The notes: a model not told the origin generated them from the sequence alone. A stretch of DNA of 23,990 bases from Clostridia bacterium (GCA_012515255.1 JAAYYR010000013.1:1-23990); one strand, 5' to 3'; positions 6,172-13,785 are shown, counted from the stretch's first letter. Translations and numbers: made by a program.

Positions 6172-7557
6172 ATGAATCTTGATCATGATACTATCGCCGC
6201 CATCGCCACGCCTTTGGGGCAGGGCGGTATCGGCATCATCCGCATCAGCGGCTCAACGGCGCGGCAGACGCTGCTGCGGGTTTTCGCGCCCCAGGGCGGC
6301 CGGCAGGCGCTGCAGCCGCGCTATCTGGCCTTGGGCCGGGTGATCGACCCGGATTCCGGCTTGGAGCTGGACCAGGCTTTGGCTGTGATCATGCCCGGCC
6401 CTTGCTCCTATACCGGCGAGGATGTGGCTGAGCTGCATTGCCATGGCGGCCTGCGCCTGCTGGAGGAGATACTTGCTTTGCTGCTGCGCCAGGGCTGCCG
6501 TCTGGCCACGCCCGGCGAGTTCACCCTGCGCGCTTTTTTGCGGGGCCGTATTGATCTGGCCCAGGCCGAGGCAGTCTGCGACCTGATCGAGGCCAAAACG
6601 CCGGCCGCGGCGGCGCAGGCAGAGCGCCAACTGGCGGGCTTGCTCTCTTTGCGTCTGGCGGCTATCGCCGCCGAGCTGCGCCGCATCCTGGCCGAGATCG
6701 TGGTCGGCGTCGATTTTCCCGATGATGTCGACGCGCCGCAAAATGCCGCTTTATTGCCGCCGCTCACAGCTGCCGCCGCGGAAATCGCCCAGCTGCTGGC
6801 CGGCGCCGATCTTGGTTTGTCGCGGCGCGAGGGCGTACGCGCGGCGCTGCTTGGCGCTGTCAATGCCGGTAAATCGAGCCTGATGAACGCGCTATTGCAG
6901 CGGGAGCGGGCTATTGTCACCAGCCTGCCCGGCACGACCCGCGACCTGCTTGAGGAAAACCTCGATCTGGCCGGCATTCCCCTGCTGCTCACCGATACCG
7001 CCGGATTACGCCGGCCGGATGAGGCGGATGAGGCGGAGCGCCTGGGCATTGAGCGCGCGCGCGCCATGGCAGCGCAGGCCGGCTTGCTGCTGCCGGTTTT
7101 CGACGCCAGCCAGCCGCCGGATCAAGCCGGCCGCGAACTGCTGCTAAGCTGCCGGGGACGCCGCTATCTCGCGATCCTCAATAAATGTGATATAGCCACA
7201 GAGCAGGCATTATCCTTATGGCGGGCTGAATTGGCCGGGCAGCCGCATTGCGAAATCAGCGCCAAGACCGGCGACGGCCTGGTGGCGCTGAAAGATGCTT
7301 TGCGGCTTTTGCTCGGCGCGGAATTGGACGGCGAGGGGGATTCGCCTTTAGTGAACAATTTACGCCATATTGAAGCCCTGAGGCGCGCGGAGACGCATGT
7401 GGCGGCGGCCTGCGAGACTTTGCGGCAAGGATTGCCCGCTGATTTCGCCGGTATCGATATCGAGAACGCTTGCGCCGGTCTGGATGAAATTCTTGGCCTC
7501 AGCGTCAGCGACGAGGTGTTGAAAGAGATATTTTCCCGCTTCTGCCTGGGCAAATAG
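6172..7557 (+). CDS. mnmE: tRNA uridine-5-carboxymethylaminomethyl modification GTPase MnmE
   Basis: With MnmG, MnmE adds the (carboxymethyl)aminomethyl group to the wobble uridine U34 of certain tRNAs, using a folate-derived carbon. The 461-residue protein has the folate-binding N-terminal domain (1-~120, DTIAAIATPLGQGGIGIIRISG), a helical domain, and an inserted G domain: GAVNAGKS (228-235), TTRD (255-258), DTAG (275-278) and NKCD (337-340). It ends in FCLGK, the catalytic-Cys C-terminus of the family. ATG 6172 has AAAGGAG 8-9 bases upstream. It is followed by mnmG. A diverged copy of its last ~57 bases lies after the stop. Confidence 0.98.
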   Translation: MNLDHDTIAAIATPLGQGGIGIIRISGSTARQTLLRVFAPQGGRQALQPRYLALGRVIDPDSGLELDQALAVIMPGPCSYTGEDVAELHCHGGLRLLEEILALLLRQGCRLATPGEFTLRAFLRGRIDLAQAEAVCDLIEAKTPAAAAQAERQLAGLLSLRLAAIAAELRRILAEIVVGVDFPDDVDAPQNAALLPPLTAAAAEIAQLLAGADLGLSRREGVRAALLGAVNAGKSSLMNALLQRERAIVTSLPGTTRDLLEENLDLAGIPLLLTDTAGLRRPDEADEAERLGIERARAMAAQAGLLLPVFDASQPPDQAGRELLLSCRGRRYLAILNKCDIATEQALSLWRAELAGQPHCEISAKTGDGLVALKDALRLLLGAELDGEGDSPLVNNLRHIEALRRAETHVAAACETLRQGLPADFAGIDIENACAGLDEILGLSVSDEVLKEIFSRFCLGK

Positions 7558-7634
7558 GCTGGCGTAGGCCAGGCCCGGATAGAATTCTTGGCCTAAGCGT
7601 CAGCGGCGAGGTGTTGAAAGAGATATGTTCGCGC
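7482..7634. repeat. Duplicated 3' end of mnmE (58 bp, ~90% identical, offset 95)
   Basis: Bases 7482-7539 of mnmE (encoding DEILGLSVSDEVLKEIFSR) recur at 7577-7634 with six mismatches by hand alignment. The copy lies wholly between the mnmE stop and the mnmG start. Its equivalent reading frame stays open from 7578 to a TGA at 7668-7670 that overlaps the mnmG start as ATGA. Confidence 0.85.
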
Positions 7635-7666
7635 GCAGGCCACATTAAAACGATTAAGGAATCTTT

Positions 7667-9556
7667 ATGACAGCAACCACATTATTAAGCAATCAGTATA
7701 TCGCCGGCCAATACCAGGTCGTCGTGGTCGGCGGCGGACATGCGGGCTGCGAGGCAGCGCTCGCCGCCGCGCGTATGGGCGCGGAAACACTGCTCGTCAC
7801 CATGAACCCCGAGGCCATCGCCATGACCCCCTGCAATCCCTCGATCGGCGGCCCGGCCAAATCAGCGGTGGTGCGCGAGGTGGATGCCCTGGGCGGCGCG
7901 ATGGCGCAGATCACCGACCAAAGCTTGCTGCAAATCCGCATGCTCAATACCAGTCATGGCCCGGCAGTGCGGGCGCTAAGGGCCCAAATCGACAAACACC
8001 GCTATCAGAATCTGATGCGACAGCGCCTGGAGCAAACGCCGCGCCTGACCATCCGTCAGGCGGAAATCGTCGAGCTGCTAACCGAGCAGGGCCGCGTTAT
8101 CGGCTGTGCCGCCGCATCGGGCGCCGTATTCCTGGCGCCCACGGCAATTATCTGCTGCGGCACTTATCTTGACGGCAAGATCATCATCGGCGAATTTGAA
8201 AAAAGCTCCGGCCCCACCGGCTATCCGCCTGCCATCGGCCTCAGCCAAAGCCTGATCCGCCTTGGCCTGACCCCGGCGCGCTTCAAAACAGGCACACCGG
8301 CGCGTCTCGACGCCCGCAGCATCGATTTTTCCCGTACCGAGCGCCAGGACGGCGACAGCGGGCTTGCTTTTTCCTATCTGACGCGGCCGGGCCAGTATCA
8401 GCGGCCTTCGCTCCCCTGCTGGCTTTCGCATACCAATCAGGCTACCCATGAGATCATCCGCGCTAATCTGCATCGCGCGCCGATGTATTCCGGCCGCATT
8501 AAGGGCGTTGGCGCGCGCTATTGCCCCAGCATTGAGGATAAAGTCGTCCGCTTTGCCGACCGCGAGAGCCATCAGCTTTTTCTCGAGCCGGAGGGCGAAA
8601 CGAGCCTGGAATATTATGTGCAGGGCATGAGCACATCCATGCCCGAGGAAGTGCAGGCCGCTTTTTTGCACACCATACCCGGGCTGGAGCATTGCCGCAT
8701 CATGCGCCCGGCTTATGCCATCGAATACGATTGCTTTGACCCGCGCGAGCTGACCGCCACCCTGGAAAGCAAGCATGCGGCAGGATTGTACTGCGCGGGG
8801 CAAATCAACGGTACCAGCGGTTATGAGGAGGCTGCCGGTCAGGGTCTGCTGGCCGGAATCAATGCCGCGGCGTCCCAGCTTGGGCTGCCGCCTTTCACTT
8901 TGCGCCGCGATGAAGCGTATATCGGCGTCTTAATCGATGATCTGATCACAAAGGGCGCGGATGAGCCTTACCGGCTTTTTACCTCCCGCTCCGAGTACCG
9001 CCTGCTGCTGCGGCAGGATAACGCTGATGAGCGCCTGACAGAAAAAGGTCTGCCTTATGGCCTGATCACGCCGGAGCGCGCCGCGGCCTACGCGGCTAAA
9101 AAAACGGCGGTCGCAGCGGAGACAGCGCGGCTTGCGCAGTATAAGCCGCATCAGCAGCAATTGCGGGCTTTGGGCGTCGAGGCTCGGCCCGGCACAACGC
9201 TCGCCGCCCTGATGCAGAGGCCGGAAATTGATTACGCCCTGCTCAGGATGCATTTCCCGCCGGAGCGGCCCCTTGATGAGGCGGTGGCCGAACAGGTGGA
9301 AATCAGGCTGAAATACGCGGGCTATCTCAAGAAGCAAGGCGAGCAGGTGGAGCGCTTCCGCCGCTTGGAGGAGAAACTGATTCCGCCCGACCTAGATTTT
9401 CTTTCCCTGCGCGGCATCAGCCGCGAATCAGCGCAGAAGCTGGACAGGCTGCGCCCCGCCTCCATCGGCCAGGCCTCGCGCATCAGCGGCGTCTCCCCGG
9501 CCGATCTCAATGTGCTGCTGGTGCATTTGAAGCTGCGCCAGACCGCGCCAAAATAA
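7667..9556 (+). CDS. mnmG: tRNA uridine-5-carboxymethylaminomethyl modification FAD enzyme MnmG
   Basis: MnmG (GidA) is the FAD- and NADH-dependent partner of MnmE in wobble-uridine modification. The 629-residue protein has the N-terminal FAD-binding motif VVVGGGHAGCEAA (~19-31), the family blocks CNPSIGGPAKS and GTYLDGKI, a GYPPAIGLSQSL region, and AGQINGTSGYEEAAGQG near residue 380. The C-terminal helical domain ends SPADLNVLLVHLKLRQTAPK. The length is normal. ATG 7667 is preceded by AAGGA at a suitable distance. It follows mnmE closely, the standard pair. The last ~85 bases of the gene plus a similar length of 3' flank are tandemly duplicated. Confidence 0.98.
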   Translation: MTATTLLSNQYIAGQYQVVVVGGGHAGCEAALAAARMGAETLLVTMNPEAIAMTPCNPSIGGPAKSAVVREVDALGGAMAQITDQSLLQIRMLNTSHGPAVRALRAQIDKHRYQNLMRQRLEQTPRLTIRQAEIVELLTEQGRVIGCAAASGAVFLAPTAIICCGTYLDGKIIIGEFEKSSGPTGYPPAIGLSQSLIRLGLTPARFKTGTPARLDARSIDFSRTERQDGDSGLAFSYLTRPGQYQRPSLPCWLSHTNQATHEIIRANLHRAPMYSGRIKGVGARYCPSIEDKVVRFADRESHQLFLEPEGETSLEYYVQGMSTSMPEEVQAAFLHTIPGLEHCRIMRPAYAIEYDCFDPRELTATLESKHAAGLYCAGQINGTSGYEEAAGQGLLAGINAAASQLGLPPFTLRRDEAYIGVLIDDLITKGADEPYRLFTSRSEYRLLLRQDNADERLTEKGLPYGLITPERAAAYAAKKTAVAAETARLAQYKPHQQQLRALGVEARPGTTLAALMQRPEIDYALLRMHFPPERPLDEAVAEQVEIRLKYAGYLKKQGEQVERFRRLEEKLIPPDLDFLSLRGISRESAQKLDRLRPASIGQASRISGVSPADLNVLLVHLKLRQTAPK

Positions 9557-9815
9557 GCGGCGCAGCAGGCGGTTTTGCAAACGCCTGCAGGCCGGGCAAC
9601 GCGCAGAGGGCGCGGGAATGCGGACTTGGCGAGCTGGGTCAGGCCTCGCGCATCAGCGGCGTCTCCCCGGCTGATCTCAATGTGCTGCTGGTTCATTTGA
9701 AGCTGCGCCAGACCGCGCCAAAATAAGCGGCGCAGCAGGCGGTTTTGCAAACGCTTGCAGGCAGGCGGCGCGCAGAGGGCGCGGGAATGCGGACTTGGCG
9801 AGCTGGGCCAGGCCG
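9471..9815. repeat. Tandem duplication (~170 bp x2 plus stub) of mnmG 3' end and flank
   Basis: Copy 1 is 9471-9640 (last 83 coding bases and stop of mnmG, then flank), copy 2 is 9641-9809, and a third copy breaks off after ~6 bases. The copies are ~95% identical by hand alignment. Each holds the end of mnmG with its stop, a hairpin (CAGGCG...CGCCTG type, 9565-9586 in copy 1) and the same flank. Copy 2 fills most of the 315-bp gap to rsmG; nothing else is seen there but the rsmG ribosome binding site. Confidence 0.92.
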
Positions 9816-9871
9816 TAAACGAGGAGCAGAGCGCGTATTCCCGGCGGCGGGCGCTAAACAAAGGAGCAGGC

Positions 9872-10597
9872 ATGGATACTTTCAGCAAAACACTAAACGA
9901 GGGCGCAGCAATAGCGAAATTGCCGCTCAGCCAGCGGCTGAATAGCCTTTTGACGCAGCATTGGCAATTAGTGCGGGACGCTAATCACCGTTTTAATCTC
10001 ACGGCCATTACCGATGAGCAAGCGGCGGCGGACAAGCATTATCTTGATTGCCTGATTGCCGCCCATCTGAGCGACAGCTTATGGCCGAGCAGCGGCTATG
10101 CCGCGGATCTTGGCAGCGGCGGCGGCTTTCCCGGTCTGGTGCTGGCGGCGGCTTATCCTGCCCGCCGCTTTGTCCTGCTCGAGTCCGCCCGCAAAAAAAC
10201 GGATTTTCTTAATGACAGCGCGGCGGCGCTTGATTTGGGCAATGTCTCCGCCCGCCCGCTGCGCGCCGAGGAGGCCGGGCAGCAGCCGCAATTGCGCGGC
10301 TGTTTTGATTGTATTATGGCGCGGGCAGTCGCCGAGCTGGCGGTTTTGGCCGAATACGCCTTGCCGCTCCTGCGTTTAGGCGGCGTTTTCCTGGCCTGGA
10401 AGGGGCCGGAACCGCAAGCGGAAATTGCGGCGGCAGCCCCGGCGCTGGCCGTATTAGGCGGCGAACTGTTGCAAAGCCGCGGCTATACCCTGCCTTTTTC
10501 CGGGGAAGGCCGCACCCTGACGGTAATTGGCAAAACCCGCGAGACGCCGCAAAAATATCCGCGCCGCTCCGGCATGCCGAGAAAAAAGCCGCTATAG
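9872..10597 (+). CDS. rsmG: 16S rRNA (guanine-N7) methyltransferase RsmG
   Basis: RsmG (GidB) methylates G527 (E. coli numbering) of 16S rRNA with S-adenosylmethionine. I chose ATG 9872 because AAGGAG (9861-9866) precedes it by five bases and the family N-terminus fits; an in-frame start at 9755 would run through the mnmG duplication. The 241-residue protein has FNLTAI (41-46), KHYLDCL (55-61), the SAM motif DLGSGGGFPG (79-88), MARAVAEL and LAWKGP. It ends in a basic tail, PRRSGMPRKKP. It sits between mnmG and parAB, as in many Firmicutes. A Noc-type gene, often found next, is absent. Confidence 0.95.
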   Translation: MDTFSKTLNEGAAIAKLPLSQRLNSLLTQHWQLVRDANHRFNLTAITDEQAAADKHYLDCLIAAHLSDSLWPSSGYAADLGSGGGFPGLVLAAAYPARRFVLLESARKKTDFLNDSAAALDLGNVSARPLRAEEAGQQPQLRGCFDCIMARAVAELAVLAEYALPLLRLGGVFLAWKGPEPQAEIAAAAPALAVLGGELLQSRGYTLPFSGEGRTLTVIGKTRETPQKYPRRSGMPRKKPL

Positions 10598-10707
10598 GCC
10601 CTGCGCTGGCAAGCCCTGCCGCGGCGGGAAGCAAATGGCTATCAAGGACATAGCCGGCAGGCCTTATGCTTGCCGATAGCAGGCAGGATGTTATTTCCAG
10701 GCTTTGT

Positions 10708-10736
10708 GCGCGCCGCAAAAGGCGCGCTTAATTATT
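10708..10736 (+). terminator. Candidate terminator after rsmG
   Basis: GCGCGCC (10708-10714), a 6-base loop and GGCGCGC (10721-10727) are followed by an AT-rich run, TTAATTATT. The T-tract is interrupted, so efficiency is uncertain. Confidence 0.5.
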
Positions 10737-10923
10737 ACTGTCACGACAAGGCTTCGGCGGCAAAACTGCCGCAACCTGGCCGCGCGGCCCATTATAGGCG
10801 GCTGCGGCCTTGGCCAAATCAGCTTGGCGCAACCAGGCGGCGGCTCACCCCTGTTAGTATGCAATTGCGGCGCGCCCGCGTGAAAACCCGTATCAGGTTT
10901 AATCCACAAAAAAATGCGAGCCG

Positions 10924-10939
10924 GGTTTCACGTGAAACA
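10924..10939. promoter_or_regulatory. parS: parS centromere site upstream of parA
   Basis: GGTTTCACGTGAAACA matches the conserved parS 16-mer TGTTTCACGTGAAACA at 15 of 16 positions, with a perfect 14-bp palindromic core (10925-10938). ParB/Spo0J loads here and spreads. It lies 167 bp before parA, about 10 kb from oriC. Confidence 0.93.
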
Positions 10940-11105
10940 GGAGATTCGTCTTTGGGTCGAGAAATAGCAATAATCGGCAACACCTTTTTGCGGCCGCAGC
11001 GGTTGATCAAGATAAAAACCAGGCGGCCGTCACAATTGCCGCCATGCCGGATCAGGCCTTTGACGTGCCGGACAGCGGCAATATAGCAAAAGCATGAGGT
11101 AAAAA

Positions 11106-11921
11106 ATGGGCAAAATCATCGCCATCGTCAACCAAAAAGGCGGCGTGGCCAAAACCACCACCGCGATTAATCTGGCCGCAGCGCTCGGGCTGCGCGGTTA
11201 CCAGACTCTATTGCTCGACCTCGACCCGCAGGGCAATGCCACAAGCGGCCTTGGCGTCGACCGGCGGGAAATCCAGTATTGCATCTATGATCTGTTGATC
11301 AATGACGCGCCCTTTGAGGCGGTGCTGCATCATACCGAGTACCGCAATCTTGACCTGGTGCCTGCAACTATCCAGCTGGCGGGCGCTGAGGTGGAGCTTG
11401 TATCCGCTATTTCCCGCGAAAACAAGCTACGCCGCAGCTTGCGTCCGCAAAAGCCATTCTACGATTATATTCTGATTGATTGTCCGCCCTCGCTCGGCCT
11501 GCTTACTGTCAATGCGCTGGCCGCGGCGGACAGCCTGCTGGTGCCGCTGCAATGCGAATTTTATGCCCTGGAGGGGCTGACACAGCTGCTTTCTACTTAT
11601 GAAATGATTCGCGGCGGCCTCAACCCGGAGCTGAAGATCGAGGGGGTTTTGCTTACCATGTTCGATTCGCGTACCAATCTCGCCGCCCAGGTGGCGGAGG
11701 AGGCGCGCGCTTATTTCGGCGCTAAGGTTTATGATACGGTGATTTCCCGCTCCGTACGGCTTTCCGAGGCGCCGAGCCATGGCGTGCCGGGGATTTTTTA
11801 CGATCAAAAGGCGCGCGGCGCCGAGGAATACCAGGCTTTGGCGGAAGAATTCCTCAAAAAGCAGGCTGAGTATGGCCAGACGCCAAGTCAAGCGCCGGGC
11901 CATGCGACCGACTCCGCGTAA
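11106..11921 (+). CDS. parA: Chromosome partitioning ATPase ParA (Soj)
   Basis: ParA/Soj is a deviant-Walker ATPase that binds DNA non-specifically, works with ParB-parS in origin segregation, and in Firmicutes also modulates DnaA. The 271-residue protein has the deviant Walker A KGGVAKTTT (11-19; Ala15 replaces the usual Gly), LLLDLDPQGNATSGLG (35-50), DYILIDCPPSLGLLTVNAL, and the C-terminal GAEEYQALAEEFL. ATG 11106 has GAGGT five to six bases upstream. It precedes parB. The stop region resembles the tandem repeat that fills the gap to parB. Confidence 0.97.
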   Translation: MGKIIAIVNQKGGVAKTTTAINLAAALGLRGYQTLLLDLDPQGNATSGLGVDRREIQYCIYDLLINDAPFEAVLHHTEYRNLDLVPATIQLAGAEVELVSAISRENKLRRSLRPQKPFYDYILIDCPPSLGLLTVNALAAADSLLVPLQCEFYALEGLTQLLSTYEMIRGGLNPELKIEGVLLTMFDSRTNLAAQVAEEARAYFGAKVYDTVISRSVRLSEAPSHGVPGIFYDQKARGAEEYQALAEEFLKKQAEYGQTPSQAPGHATDSA

Positions 11922-11945
11922 AAAACGCAAGGTAGCCCGGTATAC

Positions 11946-12256
11946 TCAGGGGTCGGGGCGCGAGGCAATCATGGATATGGCAGACCGGCTGTCATGGTCG
12001 CAAGGCGGCCAACCGGGCGTAAAAAGCGCCGGATAATGCGCGGACTAGGCTTGCTAGCGGAGGCCGCAAGGCGGCCGGGCATGATCAGGAGCCGGAGCGC
12101 GAGGCAATCATGGATATGGCAGACCGGCTGTCATGGGCGCAAGGCGGTCAACCCGGCGTAAAAAGCGCCGGATAATGCGCGGATTAGGCTTTCTAGCCAA
12201 GACCGCAAGGCGGCCGGACATGGTCAGGAGCCGGGGCGCAAGGCAATCATAGGCTG
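11946..12256. repeat. 139-bp tandem repeat (2 copies plus partial third) between parA and parB
   Basis: Copy 1 is 11946-12084, copy 2 is 12085-12223, and the third copy (from 12224) decays after ~30 bases, just before the parB ribosome binding site. Copies 1 and 2 are ~90% identical by hand alignment, with the period exactly 139. Each has a GGCCGC-aag-GCGGCC type hairpin (12062-12076 in copy 1; one mismatch in copy 2). The end of parA (11871-11945) shows the same landmarks (TATGGC.AGAC, CG.GTAAAAA.CGC, CGCAAGG, TCAGG) and looks like a diverged, 34-bp shorter founder copy. Each full copy has a 21-codon ORF behind GAGG (11971-12036, 12110-12175). Confidence 0.9.
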
Positions 12257-12270
12257 ATAAGGAGAGACAT

Positions 12271-13152
12271 ATGGCTAAAGCAAAAAAACAGGCATTAGGC
12301 AGGGGCTTGTCGGCGCTGCTCCCGGAGCGGCCCCAATTCGGCGAGGCGGGCGCAAACGAGCAGGTAGCCTATATTGCTATTGAGCGCTTGAGCGCTGATC
12401 CCGGACAGCCGCGGCATAATTTTGACGCGGACAAGCTTGCCGAGCTGGCGGAATCTATTCGCCAATTCGGCGTCATGCAGCCGCTTTTAGTTACCGCCAC
12501 AATGGATGGCGATTATCGCATCGTCGCCGGCGAGCGCCGCCTGCGCGCCGCGCAATTGGCGGGCCTGGGCGAGCTGCCTTGTATCATTCGCAATTATCAG
12601 GAGAGGGAGCTGGCAGAGATCTCGCTGATCGAGAATATTCAGCGCGAGGATTTGACGGCTCTTGAGGAGGCGGCCGCTTATCGCAATTTGCTGGACAGCT
12701 TCGGCTATACGCAGGAAGCCCTGGCCGAGCGATTGGGCAAAAGCCGCCCCCATATCGCCAATACGCTGCGGCTGCTGCAGCTGGCCCCGCAATACCGCAA
12801 GCTCCTGGAGGAAGGCAAGCTGACTGCCGGGCATGCCCGGGCCTTGCTTTCGCTCCCGGACGCGCGCGCGCAGGGCCGGCTGGCCGAGGCCATCGTCAGC
12901 CGCGGCCTTTCGGTGCGCCAGGCTGAGGAATTAGCCAAGACTATGGGCAAAGCAAGGAAAATCCGTGCGGCAGGCGAATCGCCGCATGCCGCCTATATCC
13001 GCGATCTGGAAAAGCGTTTTACTAATCAGCTTGGTTTGCCGGTAAAAATGACGGGCGGGCCGGGGCACGGCAAGCTGGTCATTACCTATCGCAGCGGTGA
13101 TGATTTGGCAAATTTGATCGACCGGCTGCTCGGTGAGCTGTCCGGCAGCTAA
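12271..13152 (+). CDS. parB: Chromosome partitioning protein ParB (Spo0J)
   Basis: ParB/Spo0J is the CTP-dependent DNA clamp that loads at parS and recruits SMC. The 293-residue protein starts with a ParA-stimulating N-terminus (ALGRGLSALLPE, 8-19). It has the CTPase/ParB-N domain with GERRLRA (87-93) and ENIQRED (121-127), a helix-turn-helix (TQEALAERLGKSRPHIANTLRLLQL, ~147-171), and a C-terminal dimerisation domain ending LIDRLLGELSGS. ATG 12271 follows AAGGAGA. Two parS sites are within 1.4 kb on either side. A terminator follows at 13190-13220. It is separated from parA by the 139-bp tandem repeat, unusual because parA and parB are often nearly contiguous. Confidence 0.97.
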   Translation: MAKAKKQALGRGLSALLPERPQFGEAGANEQVAYIAIERLSADPGQPRHNFDADKLAELAESIRQFGVMQPLLVTATMDGDYRIVAGERRLRAAQLAGLGELPCIIRNYQERELAEISLIENIQREDLTALEEAAAYRNLLDSFGYTQEALAERLGKSRPHIANTLRLLQLAPQYRKLLEEGKLTAGHARALLSLPDARAQGRLAEAIVSRGLSVRQAEELAKTMGKARKIRAAGESPHAAYIRDLEKRFTNQLGLPVKMTGGPGHGKLVITYRSGDDLANLIDRLLGELSGS

Positions 13153-13189
13153 AGGGCGGGCGGGACGCCGCCAAGCCGCGGATATGAAT

Positions 13190-13220
13190 AACCCTGCCGT
13201 TATGCTGCGGCGGGGTTTTT
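13190..13220 (+). terminator. Rho-independent terminator of parB
   Basis: A 10-bp stem (13190-13199 with 13208-13217, one T-G pair) with an 8-base loop merges into a TTTTT run. It lies 37 bases after the parB stop. Confidence 0.85.
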
Positions 13221-13349
13221 GTTCGCCTGGAAAAGAGCAGCCGCTGCGGGCCGGCATAATGACCCGGGCGCTGCGTTTGGTCCGGCGGTTGATAATCGGC
13301 GGGGCTGTGGCGTCCTCTTGCTTTCCCCGCCCAGGTCGCGAATATGAAT

Positions 13350-13380
13350 AACCCTGCCGTTATGCTGCGGCGGGGTTATT
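13350..13380 (+). terminator. Duplicated, weakened copy of the parB terminator
   Basis: The same hairpin is repeated 160 bp downstream. The stem is intact but the trailing run reads TTATT, so it is probably a weaker second terminator in tandem. Confidence 0.65.
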
Positions 13381-13685
13381 GTTCGCCTGGAAAAGAACAG
13401 CCGCTGTAGGCGGGGTATAATGACCCGGGCGCTGCGTTTGGGCCGGCGGCTGATAATCGGCGGGGCTGCGGAGGACTCTTTCTTTCCCCGCCATGCCGGC
13501 GCGGAGCAACGGCATGGCATTGGCGCTCGGGCCCCTGCTTAAGCGCTGCAGCGCGCCCATAAGCAGGCTGGTGCTAAGCGCCGCCGGTTTGTTGGCCCCG
13601 GTATCTGATCCGGCCCACTGTTTTGTTGTGGCTGTGGCGAGCGCTATTGGTATCCCGCGTCGACTGGGAGCAGGCGGCATAAAGC

Positions 13686-13721
13686 AAGGCCCTGTGGTTT
13701 CACGTGAAACCGCAGGGCCTT
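13686..13721. promoter_or_regulatory. parS: Second parS site, inside a 36-bp palindrome
   Basis: The parS core GTTTCACGTGAAAC (13697-13710) is perfect. The symmetry extends to 18-bp arms (13686-13703 and 13704-13721) with a single T/G mismatch, so the site could also fold as a long hairpin in RNA. It lies between parB and the convergent cysteine desulfurase gene, 62 bp after the latter's stop. Neither strand has a clear T-tract. Confidence 0.92.
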
Positions 13722-13785
13722 AGATGTTGTCTGAGGTGTTGCCTCCGGGCGGACGGTTTGCGCCCGCCTTTCGACCAAGCCGGCT

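Larger units (their letters stand above)
10598..11105. other. rsmG-parA intergenic region (508 bp)
   Basis: No convincing gene lies here. It contains a hairpin that may terminate rsmG (10708-10736) and a parS site (10924-10939). ORFs across it lack ribosome binding sites and family resemblance; one reads VSRET through parS, as parS sites do when translated. A promoter for parA is expected but I could not place one confidently. Confidence 0.6.
13177..13496. repeat. 160-bp tandem duplication downstream of parB, including its terminator
   Basis: Copy 1 (13177-13336) and copy 2 (13337-13496) are ~90% identical by hand alignment, with period 160. Each contains the AACCCTGCCG...CGGCGGGGTT terminator hairpin near its left end and a GGCGGGG/CCCCGCC inverted repeat near its right end. 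In copy 2 the T-run after the hairpin is interrupted (TTATTGTT). With 13497-13685, where I see only a weak 69-codon ORF, this covers the gene-free stretch up to the second parS. Confidence 0.92.

Noticed and set aside
10670..11086. 138-codon ORF across the rsmG-parA gap
   Set aside because: No ribosome binding site, runs through parS and a hairpin, and has a random-looking basic composition.
11946..12256. Possible CRISPR or satellite array
   Set aside because: Units are 139 bp with only two full copies and no short repeat/unique spacer pattern; this is a local tandem duplication.
13514..13723. 69-codon plus-strand ORF between the parB repeats and parS
   Set aside because: It has a passable GGAG and some hydrophobic stretches, but ends inside the parS palindrome (VSRET translation), resembles nothing I know and overlaps a minus-strand shadow of equal length. 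Not supported enough to call.
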